The translations under genes and the position numbers were made by a program. 64,000 nucleotides of DNA. It comes from Pseudomonadota bacterium. GTDB lineage: Bacteria; Myxococcota_A; Polyangia; Polyangiales; Polyangiaceae. The notes beneath the pieces were generated by a model. That model was not told the DNA's origin, ran no database searches, and saw only the letters and a program-made list of their open reading frames with translations. Location of the stretch: positions 41,100 through 105,099 of the forward strand of contig JAEWRL010000147.1 in assembly GCA_023398955.1 (NCBI GenBank). Direction: 5' to 3'. Shown here piece by piece: positions 26,071-33,951 of the stretch (the first letter of the stretch is position 1; each line of letters starts with the position of its first letter).

Positions 26071-27168
26071 GTGACCCAATCGTCCCCTCCCATCGAGAAG
26101 CTTCAAGCCAGCACGTACACGGTGCCGACCGACAGCCCAGAGTCGGACGGCACCATCGAGTGGAGCTCGACGACTGTCGTGGTGGCGCAGGTGTGGGCCG
26201 GTGGCAAGTGCGGGCTCGGATACACTTATACCGATGCAGCAGCGGCGAGCCTCATTCGAGAGAAGCTGTCACCGCTCGTTTGCGGTTCTCGCGCCTTCGA
26301 CGTACCGGCGATCTCACGTGCGATGGCGCGCGCCACGCGCAACCTCGGGCGTCCCGGGCTCGCCGCCTGCGCCATTTCGGCGGTGGATACCGCCCTTTGG
26401 GATCTGAAGGCGCGGATCCTCGACGTGCCCCTGGTCGAGCTCTTGGGTAAGGCACACGACAGCGTCGTCATCTACGGGAGCGGCGGCTTCACCTCCTACG
26501 AGCTGGCGCGCCTCCAAGAGCAGCTCGGCGGCTGGGCGGCTGGGGGAATTTCCCGCGTCAAGATGAAGGTCGGGCGGGAACCGGCCAGGGACAGGGAGCG
26601 CGTCGCTGCGGCCCGGGACGCCGTGGGGGATGGGGTAGCGCTGATGGTGGACGCCAACGGCGCCTATCCTAGGAAGCAGGCCCTCGCTATGGCTGAGCAC
26701 TTCGTCGAGCTAGGGGTGGATTGGTTCGAGGAACCCGTCTCCTCCGATGACCTAGAGGGGCTGCGGTTCTTGCGCGATCGCGGCCCCGGCGGGCTCGACA
26801 TAGCAGCAGGGGAGTACGGCTACGACCCATACTACTTCCACCACATGCTGGGCGCCGGCGCCGTCGACGTCCTGCAGGCCGATGCCACGCGGTGTCTAGG
26901 GGTCACGGGGTTCATGGTCGCGGCCCGCCTCTGCGAGGCGCAGGGCGTCCCCCTCTCCGCCCACTGTGCCCCGGCGCTCCACCTCCCGCTCTGCTGCGCC
27001 AGCCTGCCCACCGTTCACCTCGAGTACTTCCATGACCACGTGCGCATCGAGCACATTCTCTTCGACGGTGCGGTGCACCCGCACCAGGGGAGGCTCACGC
27101 CTGACCTCGGGCGGGAGGGCCTTGGCTTGGTCCTGAAGGAGGCCGACGCCAAGCGCTTCGCCGCTTAG
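26071..27168 (+). CDS. Enolase-superfamily enzyme (mandelate racemase/muconate lactonizing type)
   Basis: A 365-residue protein from a GTG. The N-terminal capping domain is followed by a barrel with a KxK catalytic motif (VKMKVG), metal ligands Asp in MVDANGAYP, Glu in WFEEPVS and Glu in IAAGEYGYD, and a His-containing PLSAHCAPALHLP loop. All are present, so it should be active, probably as a sugar-acid dehydratase or racemase. Substrate unknown. It lies tightly between the ThDP enzyme (13 bases) and the FAD/Fe-S oxidoreductase (19 bases). Confidence 0.85.
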   Translation: MTQSSPPIEKLQASTYTVPTDSPESDGTIEWSSTTVVVAQVWAGGKCGLGYTYTDAAAASLIREKLSPLVCGSRAFDVPAISRAMARATRNLGRPGLAACAISAVDTALWDLKARILDVPLVELLGKAHDSVVIYGSGGFTSYELARLQEQLGGWAAGGISRVKMKVGREPARDRERVAAARDAVGDGVALMVDANGAYPRKQALAMAEHFVELGVDWFEEPVSSDDLEGLRFLRDRGPGGLDIAAGEYGYDPYYFHHMLGAGAVDVLQADATRCLGVTGFMVAARLCEAQGVPLSAHCAPALHLPLCCASLPTVHLEYFHDHVRIEHILFDGAVHPHQGRLTPDLGREGLGLVLKEADAKRFAA

Positions 27169-27187
27169 CCCACCCGGGAGCCATTCC

Positions 27188-30133
27188 TTGCAACTCGTCA
27201 ACCTCCATTCCAAGCGCTCTCCTTCATTGCCGCCGGATCTCGATCCTGCAGTACGACAATTCGCGGAGACCCTTCTCGGGCGCGTGCGCGGAGACGTCCT
27301 TTTCGACCCCGCCCACCGGGCCATGTACGGCGTGGACGCCTCCAACTACCGTCAGATTCCGGTCGGCGTAGTGCGGCCAAAGGATGTCCCCGACGTCATC
27401 ACAGCCGTGGAGATCGCGCGACAGCACCGGGTGCCGCTGCTCGGGCGCGGGGGTGGCACGAGCCTCGCGGGGCAGTGCTGCAACACAGGGTTGGTCCTCG
27501 ACTTTTCGAGGTACATGAACCAGGTGCTCCAGCTCGACGCGAAGCAGAAGTCCGCGCGGGTGCAGCCGGGCTGCGTCCTCGACACGCTGCGCCAGCAAGC
27601 GGAAATGTACGGGCTCACATTTGGTCCCGACCCTGCTACTCACAACCGCTGCACCCTTGGCGGGATGATCGGCAACAACTCCTGCGGGGTGCACTCGGTG
27701 CTCTCCGAGTTCTTTGGGCCGGGTCCCCGCACGGAGGACAACGTCGTCGAGCTCGAGATCCTCACCTACGATGGCATTCGGCTCAAGGTGGGTCCAACGA
27801 CGGACGAGGAGCTCGAGGCGCGGTGCCGCGCAGCAGGACGGGTGGGGGAGATCTATCGAAGCCTCCGCGCGTTGCGTGACCGTCATGCGGATCGCATCCG
27901 GCAGATCTATCCTCCCATCCCGCGTCGCGTCTCTGGGTACAACCTGCCGGCGCTCCTGCCCGAAGGCTCCTTCAACCTGGCGCGAGCGCTTTGTGGCACG
28001 GAGAGCACCTGCGCCATCGTGCTGGAGGCCACGGTGGCCCTCACGGACCACTTCCCCGAACGAGCTCTGCTCGTCTGCGGGTATCCCAGCGTCTTCGAGG
28101 CGGGGGACGACGTCGCGACAGTAAGAAAGCACAAGCCCGTCGGCTGCGAAGGACTCGACTCGTTCCTCGTCGAGTTGATGGAAAAAAAGGGGTTACATGA
28201 GGGCAATCTCGACCTCTTACCAGAGGGCGGAGGGTGGCTCTTGGTGGAGTTCGGCGCCACGGATAAGCGGGATGCCGTGACGAACGCGCGGACCTTGATG
28301 GAAGAGCTGGGGCGACGCTCGAGCGCACCCACGATGAAGCTCTTCGAAGACGACGAGATGCAGGACTCCGTGTGGGAGATCCGCGAGAGCGGCCTCGGCG
28401 GCACGGCCTTCGTACCTGGGGAGAAGGACACCTGGCCGGGATGGGAGGACTCCGCGGTTCCACCTGACCGGGTTGGCGACTATCTGCGCGACCTGCGCGT
28501 TCTCTTGGACCGTTTCGGCTACCGGTGCTCGCTCTACGGCCACTTCGCCCACGGCTGCATCCATACCCGTATCGACTTCGACCTCACTACCAAGGAGGGC
28601 ATCGAGAGTTTCAAGCGCTTCACGGCGGAGGCATCCCGCCTGGTGCTCAGCTATGGCGGCTCCCTCTCCGGAGAGCACGGCGACGGCCAAGCAAGGGGTG
28701 ACCTCCTGGAGTCGATGTACGGCCCCGAGCTCGTGCAGGCCTTCGCGGAGTTCAAGGCCATCTGGGACCCAGAAGGCAAGATGAACCCGGGTAAGGTGGT
28801 GAGCGCTCATCCCCGGGACTCTAATCTACGCCTGGGCGCAGGATACTCCCCGTGGCAGCCAGAAACGGTATTCCGCTATCCCGAGGATGGAGGGCGCTTC
28901 GACCGCGCTGCGCTGCGCTGCGTGGGTGTCGGCAAGTGCCGGCGCGAGGGTGGGGGCACCATGTGCCCAAGCTACATGGTGACGCGGGAAGAGATGCATA
29001 GCACTCGTGGGCGCGCTCACCTGCTCTGGGAGATGCTCCGCGGGGACGTCGTCAAGGGAGGCTGGCAGAACGAGCAAGTGAAGGAAGCCCTCGATCTTTG
29101 CCTTTCGTGCAAAGGATGCAAGAACGACTGTCCCGTCGACGTCGACATCGCCACGTACAAGGCGGAGTTTCATTACCACCACTACAAAGGCAAGCTGCGC
29201 CCTCGCCATGCCTACGCCTTTGGGCTCATCCACCGCTGGGCACCCCTTGGCGCCCTGCTACCGAGGCTGACGAACTTCCTGACTCACGCACCGGGCCTCG
29301 GCCGCGTCGCCAAAGCCATCGCCGGCATGGCGAAGGAACGCACCATTCCACGCTTTGCCAGGCACACCTTTCGGAGCCAGTTTCGCTCCAAGCGCGTGGA
29401 TGGCTCTCGTCCGCGCGTGCTGCTGTGGCCAGACACTTTCAATAACCACTTCTATCCAACGATACTCTCTGCAACGCAGGAGGTGCTAGTCCACGCCGGC
29501 TTCGACGTGGAGATTCCGCCAGTTCGGCTCTGTTGCGGTCGGGCGCTCTACGACTACGGCATGCTCGACGAGGCCAGGCGTCTCTGGCGGAAGACACTGA
29601 ACGTCCTCGAGCCTTACCTCGCAGACGGAACTCCCGTCGTGGGGGTGGAGCCAAGCTGCATAGCGGCTTTCCGCGACGAGCTGCCCAACCTATTTCCCGA
29701 CGACGACCGAGCGCGCCAGCTCTCCTCCTCGGTCTTCACGCTGGGGGAGTTCCTGAGCCAGCACGTCGACGGCTACGAACCCCCGAAACTCGAGAGGAAG
29801 GCTCTCCTGCATGTCCACTGTCACCACAAGTCAATCATGGGGTTCCGCAATGATGTCGAGATCATGGAGGCCATGGGCCTGGACGTCGAGGTCCTCGACT
29901 CCGGTTGTTGCGGCATGGCCGGCTCCTTCGGGTTCGAGGCTGACAAATACGAGATCAGCATGGCTGCCGGAGAGCGCGTCTTGCTTCCGGCCGTTCGCAG
30001 AGCTGCCAAGGATACGCTCTTGGTAGCAGACGGGTTCAGTTGCCGTGAGCAGGTCCAGCAATCCACGGAGCGGGTTCCACTGCACCTAGCTGAGCTGCTG
30101 CGGCTGGCCCGAACGGGCCGGGAGCCCCGGTGA
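27188..30133 (+). CDS. FAD-linked oxidase / Fe-S / CCG-domain oxidoreductase (GlcD-GlpC fusion)
   Basis: A 981-residue protein. The N-terminal half is a VAO/PCMH-type FAD-binding oxidase (LGRGGGTSLAGQCCN, GGMIGNNSCGVHS, SLSGEHGDGQARG). A ferredoxin-like segment near 575-660 has two Cys groups (GVGKCRREGGGTMCPSYM and CLSCKGCKNDCPVD). The C-terminus has two CCG domains (RLCCGRALYDYG and DSGCCGMAGSFG), as in GlpC and heterodisulfide reductase. Such fusions oxidise 2-hydroxyacids such as D-lactate and pass electrons on, probably to quinone. It begins at a TTG with GGGAG upstream; an early Met occurs only well inside the FAD domain. Confidence 0.88.
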   Translation: MQLVNLHSKRSPSLPPDLDPAVRQFAETLLGRVRGDVLFDPAHRAMYGVDASNYRQIPVGVVRPKDVPDVITAVEIARQHRVPLLGRGGGTSLAGQCCNTGLVLDFSRYMNQVLQLDAKQKSARVQPGCVLDTLRQQAEMYGLTFGPDPATHNRCTLGGMIGNNSCGVHSVLSEFFGPGPRTEDNVVELEILTYDGIRLKVGPTTDEELEARCRAAGRVGEIYRSLRALRDRHADRIRQIYPPIPRRVSGYNLPALLPEGSFNLARALCGTESTCAIVLEATVALTDHFPERALLVCGYPSVFEAGDDVATVRKHKPVGCEGLDSFLVELMEKKGLHEGNLDLLPEGGGWLLVEFGATDKRDAVTNARTLMEELGRRSSAPTMKLFEDDEMQDSVWEIRESGLGGTAFVPGEKDTWPGWEDSAVPPDRVGDYLRDLRVLLDRFGYRCSLYGHFAHGCIHTRIDFDLTTKEGIESFKRFTAEASRLVLSYGGSLSGEHGDGQARGDLLESMYGPELVQAFAEFKAIWDPEGKMNPGKVVSAHPRDSNLRLGAGYSPWQPETVFRYPEDGGRFDRAALRCVGVGKCRREGGGTMCPSYMVTREEMHSTRGRAHLLWEMLRGDVVKGGWQNEQVKEALDLCLSCKGCKNDCPVDVDIATYKAEFHYHHYKGKLRPRHAYAFGLIHRWAPLGALLPRLTNFLTHAPGLGRVAKAIAGMAKERTIPRFARHTFRSQFRSKRVDGSRPRVLLWPDTFNNHFYPTILSATQEVLVHAGFDVEIPPVRLCCGRALYDYGMLDEARRLWRKTLNVLEPYLADGTPVVGVEPSCIAAFRDELPNLFPDDDRARQLSSSVFTLGEFLSQHVDGYEPPKLERKALLHVHCHHKSIMGFRNDVEIMEAMGLDVEVLDSGCCGMAGSFGFEADKYEISMAAGERVLLPAVRRAAKDTLLVADGFSCREQVQQSTERVPLHLAELLRLARTGREPR

Positions 30134-30194
30134 CTACCGCGGGGTCAGCCCACGGGAAGAGCGCATCGGTAGTTCCCGGAGAACGGAGTCAATC

Positions 30195-30494
30195 ATGCCG
30201 AAGTCCTGGACCAACAAGGAAGAACGCCAGTACGAACACATCAAGGAGAGCTCCAAACAGAGCGGAAAGTCCATGCCGCGCGCCAAGGAGATCGCGGCGC
30301 GGACCGTCAACAAGCAGCGCCGGGAGCGGGGCGAAACTCGAAACAAGACCTCGCAGGGGACCGGCAACCCCAACAAGAGCCTCCAGGACCGATCACGACG
30401 AGAGCTCTACAACCGCGCCCGCGAGCTCGACATCCCGGGGCGTAGCCAGATGAACAAGAGCGAGCTGTTGGAGGCGCTGAAGAAGGCGAGCTAG
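30195..30494 (+). CDS. Small Rho-N-terminal-domain-like protein
   Basis: A 99-residue, very charged protein. The C-terminal part (SRRELYNRARELDIPGRSQMNKSELLEALKK) is a Rho termination factor N-terminal / SAP-like helical motif used to bind nucleic acid. The N-terminal half (TNKEERQYEHIKESSKQSGK) resembles ChaB/plasmid-stabilisation-like small proteins. GGAG precedes the ATG. It follows the oxidoreductase by 61 bases. Role unknown, possibly nucleic-acid binding under stress. Confidence 0.8.
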   Translation: MPKSWTNKEERQYEHIKESSKQSGKSMPRAKEIAARTVNKQRRERGETRNKTSQGTGNPNKSLQDRSRRELYNRARELDIPGRSQMNKSELLEALKKAS

Positions 30495-30748
30495 GAAAAC
30501 CGCCGGTCTCGGACCCCGAGCAGGGCTCCTTCAGGGAGCGCCAACGAGCTCGCTCAAAGACCGACATCCGCGGGCGGGACCCACCCCGGGAGTGTCGCTG
30601 GCCCTTGACCGCCAGCTCGCCCTGCGTCGCAGCGGGAAATCTTCAACTATGGTTCGATCTATTTGCGTCCAGATCGCGCCGCTGACGATAACCCACATCG
30701 CGCATGCCCGAGGAGGTCGCTAGAGTCCTTCGTATGGAGATGCACGCC

Positions 30749-31813
30749 ATGACGCTTACCCGTTCCCAGCGCCCACGGAGGATGCTCCTTCAGTCATTGA
30801 TGACGACTACAGCCCTCGCCGGAATGGTGGCCTGCTCCGCGGAAGACCCCACCGAGCACGGGTGGACCGCGGGGGACGGCGCCGCCGAGTGGACAAACTC
30901 CGGAGGCTCGGACACCGCGCAGGGTGGCGGCGCCGGATCTCTCGATCCGTCTGGCACGGCTCTCGGCGGACAGCAGGAAGCGGGCGGCGCCCTCGGCGTT
31001 GGTGGGGGTCTCGGTGTCGGCGGAGACGCCGCGGCTCTCGGGGGTAGCTCGGCCGCGAGCGGCGGCAGCGACGCGCCCGTCAGCGGTGGCACCAGTGCCA
31101 CGGCGGCGGGCGGCGCTGACAACGTTGGCGGGTCGAGCGATCCGGGATCCGGAGGACGATGGAGCCCCGGCGACTGGTGGAGTCTAGGCGGTTCGAGCAG
31201 CAGCGGCGCAGGTGGGAGTCCCAGTGCTGGAGGCTCGAGCAACGCCGCAGGTGGGAGTCCCAGCGATGGAGGCTCGAGCAGCGCCGCAGGTGGGAGTCCC
31301 AGTGCTGGAGGCTCGAGCAGCGCCGCAGGTGGGAGCTCCGAGGGCGGAGCCGGACCGAGCGAGGAAGCGGCGGAGTTCGTCACCGCCACCAACGCCGTGC
31401 GAGCAGCGGTGCTCGAACCGCCAAACTACTCCGGCACGTGGAGTCCCCTTCCCGCCGTTACATGGTCGGACACGGTGGCGGCCTCCGCGCAGGCGTGGGC
31501 AGACGAACTGGCAACCACGCAGAATTGCGGCTTGAGGCACGAGAGCCAAAACCTTTACGGAGAGAACCTCGCTGCGGGTACGAATCTCACACCGGCTGCT
31601 GCGGTGGAGCTCTGGGCGGGTGAGGAGCACCTATACTCCTGGAGCCCGAGCTACAGCATGGCCGATTTCAACGCGGGTTCGGGCCACTACACCCAGCTCG
31701 TCTGGCGCGAATCCGTGCAGATCGGCTGCGCCATTGCGCGCTGCGATCGCTCCGTCGTCATCAGTTGCCGCTACTCACCTCCCGGGAATGTCATTAATCA
31801 GCCCGTGTACTGA
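30749..31813 (+). CDS. CAP-domain (SCP/PR-1-like) lipoprotein with Gly/Ser spacer
   Basis: A 354-residue protein. The lipobox GMVAC gives Cys29. Residues about 35-205 are a Gly/Ser/Ala spacer that includes a 39-bp tandem repeat. The C-terminal ~145 residues are a CAP domain (TNAVRAAV, LRHESQNLYGENLA, GSGHYTQLVWRESVQIGCA, CRYSPPGNV), secreted and of unknown activity in bacteria. I chose ATG 30749 because GGAG lies 8-9 bases upstream; in-frame ATGs at 30704, 30734 and 30740 are alternatives. Confidence 0.88.
   Translation: MTLTRSQRPRRMLLQSLMTTTALAGMVACSAEDPTEHGWTAGDGAAEWTNSGGSDTAQGGGAGSLDPSGTALGGQQEAGGALGVGGGLGVGGDAAALGGSSAASGGSDAPVSGGTSATAAGGADNVGGSSDPGSGGRWSPGDWWSLGGSSSSGAGGSPSAGGSSNAAGGSPSDGGSSSAAGGSPSAGGSSSAAGGSSEGGAGPSEEAAEFVTATNAVRAAVLEPPNYSGTWSPLPAVTWSDTVAASAQAWADELATTQNCGLRHESQNLYGENLAAGTNLTPAAAVELWAGEEHLYSWSPSYSMADFNAGSGHYTQLVWRESVQIGCAIARCDRSVVISCRYSPPGNVINQPVY
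31211..31327 (+). repeat. 39-bp tandem repeat inside the CAP lipoprotein gene
   Basis: Three nearly identical 39-bp units (31211-31249, 31250-31288, 31289-31327) are followed by a partial fourth. Each encodes the 13-residue unit GGSPSAGGSSSAA with one or two changes (SN for SS, SD for SA). Because the unit is a multiple of three, copy-number change would alter spacer length without breaking the frame. Confidence 0.9.
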
Positions 31814-32182
31814 CGGACGGCGGCCCGATTACTCTCGCTGCTCCTGAGGGCGGCATTCCCCTCAGGCGTCCAGGACGATCGGACAAACTGGCTTTCGCCT
31901 CGAGATCCGAGTGTAGGAGGTCGGTCCCGGAGGGCCCTCGACATTTTTTTGTCATGAAGGTCTGGCCCCCCGCCGCCAAGTACCCCATGAGACCGCCCGG
32001 TATTCGAGCAGCTGTTCCTGGAGCAGGAAGAAGTGCAATGAAGCAGTATTCGACAGCGGGAATGCTGGTGGCAGACCTGCAGGCCACCGCTGAGGCGGCA
32101 CAAATCGAGAACAGGGGTGAGGATCCTCGCATCGGCGTCACCATGGCGCGCCAATCCCGACGACAAGCGCACCGGGGGCTCG
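31814..32182. other. Intergenic region, no confident gene
   Basis: 369 bp with locally lower GC. It holds a possible terminator (31920-31950). A 78-codon + frame (31954-32190) reaches the next start but shows no family, so I do not call it a gene. Confidence 0.5.
31920..31950 (+). terminator. Possible intrinsic terminator after the CAP lipoprotein gene
   Basis: GTCG (31920-31923) pairs with CGAC (31939-31942) and an inner CCC/GGG pair lies between them. An A and a run of seven T follow, a rare T-tract in this GC-rich window. The stem is interrupted, so the call is tentative. Confidence 0.35.
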
Positions 32183-33400
32183 ATGACTAGGCGCACCTGG
32201 CGAGCTCCGCACCGGGGTGGAGGCCTAGGGCCGCGCTGGCTGCACTGGGTGGCGTCCCTCTGGGTTGCGGCGCTCGTGTTGCTTGGGGGACGCTCGGCCG
32301 AGGCCTACCCCTGGATGATCCAGCACGACTACACCGGGTGCAGCACCTGCCACACCGATCCGAGTGGGTCGGGATTGCTCACGCTCTATGGACGCGCACA
32401 AGGCGATCTGCTGCTGCGCACGCGCTACGGCGAGCCCGCGGAGGCGCCTGATCCGAGTTTCGGCTTCCTCTTCGGAACTGTCGATTTGCCGGAGTGGATC
32501 ATCGGCGGCGGCTACTTCAGAGGGCTTGGACTCGGCGTTCAGCCAGAGGGTGCCTCGATGTCCAGCGAGTTCATCCTCATGCAAGCCGATCTCCAAGCCG
32601 AGATCCAAGTCGGAGGCTTCCGCGCGAACGCGAGCATCGGAGCGGTCTCGAGCGAAGGCTCGGCTGCGACAGTCAGCGGGCATGTCGTTTCCCGTGAGCA
32701 CTGGCTCGGCTACTCCCTCGCCGACGACACCGTGCTGGTGCGGGCGGGGCGCCTCAACCTGCCCTTTGGCATCCGCTCCATCGAGCATACACTCTTCGTG
32801 CGTCGCAGCACACGGACGGATCTCAACGACACCCAACAGCATGGCCTCGCGGTGGCCTACTCGGGTCAGAGCCTGCGCGGCGAGCTGATGGGCATTGCCG
32901 GCAACTACCAGATGCGCCCCGATGAGTATCGCGAGCGGGGCTACTCCGGCTACCTGGAGTATCCCGTAGTTTCCTGGGCGGCCATCGGGGTGAGCAGTCT
33001 AATCACCCACGCAGAACGCGACGTGTTCCTCCGTGTCGCCAACACCCGCCAGGCCCACGGCGTATTCAGCAGGATCGCCGCGGGCGGCCCCCTCGTGCTC
33101 CTGCTCGAAGCGAACTACATCGTCCAAGCTCCGGATGGCGCGCCTACAATGAATGGCTACGCGACCCTGACGCAAGCGGATGTAGAGGTCATTCAGGGCT
33201 TGCACGCCATTGCCACCGGTGAGCTCGCCGACAGCGGCAGCCCTACCCAAGGGTTCTCCTGGGGGCTCTGGGGAGGCCTGGCTTGGTTCTTCATGCCACA
33301 CGGTGACATTCGCTTCGATGCCATGCGCCGCAACATGGAGGTCGGCTCAACCAGTTTCGCCACGACTGCCCTGATGGGCCAGCTGCATTTCTATCTTTGA
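32183..33400 (+). CDS. Secreted CxxCH (haem c-type) outer-membrane-barrel-like protein
   Basis: A 405-residue protein with a signal peptide (about 20-42, VAALVLLGGRSAEA) and, just after it, a single CSTCH motif (Cys53, Cys56, His57) typical of covalent haem c attachment. The rest is beta-rich with alternating aromatics and ends in LMGQLHFYL, a terminal-strand-like aromatic end, suggesting an outer-membrane barrel. The layout suggests a one-haem porin-type protein. The ATG at 32183 is the last before the signal. It is 15 bases from a second CxxCH gene. Confidence 0.75.
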   Translation: MTRRTWRAPHRGGGLGPRWLHWVASLWVAALVLLGGRSAEAYPWMIQHDYTGCSTCHTDPSGSGLLTLYGRAQGDLLLRTRYGEPAEAPDPSFGFLFGTVDLPEWIIGGGYFRGLGLGVQPEGASMSSEFILMQADLQAEIQVGGFRANASIGAVSSEGSAATVSGHVVSREHWLGYSLADDTVLVRAGRLNLPFGIRSIEHTLFVRRSTRTDLNDTQQHGLAVAYSGQSLRGELMGIAGNYQMRPDEYRERGYSGYLEYPVVSWAAIGVSSLITHAERDVFLRVANTRQAHGVFSRIAAGGPLVLLLEANYIVQAPDGAPTMNGYATLTQADVEVIQGLHAIATGELADSGSPTQGFSWGLWGGLAWFFMPHGDIRFDAMRRNMEVGSTSFATTALMGQLHFYL

Positions 33401-33415
33401 AGGGAGCACTCCGCC

Positions 33416-33925
33416 ATGCGCAAGCTCACCCGAGCGGTCCCCATTGCCGCCCTCTCGATAGCAGTCCTCAGCCCTTGCCATGCCGTCGCCACGGAGCAGT
33501 TCCCCACGAGCCTCGCGGCACAACTAACCCTCGACTATGTGCCCGATTGCAGCCTCTGCCACAGCCGTGGCGTCACTGGAGCCGGCACCGCGACCAGTCC
33601 CTTCGCACTTGCCATGAAGGAACGCGGTCTGCAGCCGGGCAACGTGGCATCACTGGGTCAGGCGCTGCAGGCCATGACCCGCGATGGCGTGGATTCGGAC
33701 GGGGACGGCGCCACGGACATCGAGGAACTCTCGAGGGGCACTAGCCCAAACAGCCCCTCTGCTGGGGCTTCCCTTCGCGACAACGAGGGTCCTAGCTATG
33801 GGTGCAGCGTCACTCCTGCGCGGGTCGGCAGGGCCCGCAGCCCGACGGTCCTCGCTGCACTCTCCACTCTCGGCGCCCTCGGCGTTGCGCTGCTGCGGCG
33901 CCGCAGGCGGCCGGTGACGCAATGA
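33416..33925 (+). CDS. Small secreted CxxCH protein with MYXO-CTERM-like tail
   Basis: A 169-residue protein: signal peptide to about residue 25, CSLCH haem c motif (45-49), a calcium-binding-like DSDGDGATDIEE (thrombospondin type-3 style) and a C-terminal tail made of GC, a hydrophobic helix (TVLAALSTLGALGVALL) and RRRRR. That tail matches the cell-surface sorting signal of Myxococcota. It is co-directional with the CxxCH barrel gene and probably co-transcribed. A role in surface redox chemistry is inference. Confidence 0.75.
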   Translation: MRKLTRAVPIAALSIAVLSPCHAVATEQFPTSLAAQLTLDYVPDCSLCHSRGVTGAGTATSPFALAMKERGLQPGNVASLGQALQAMTRDGVDSDGDGATDIEELSRGTSPNSPSAGASLRDNEGPSYGCSVTPARVGRARSPTVLAALSTLGALGVALLRRRRRPVTQ

Positions 33926-33951
33926 CCTGAAGACCTCCGCCCCGGGCGCCG

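Noticed and set aside
31954..32190. 78-codon + frame overlapping the start of the CxxCH barrel gene
   Set aside because: No family, no good ribosome binding site; kept only as a remote possibility.
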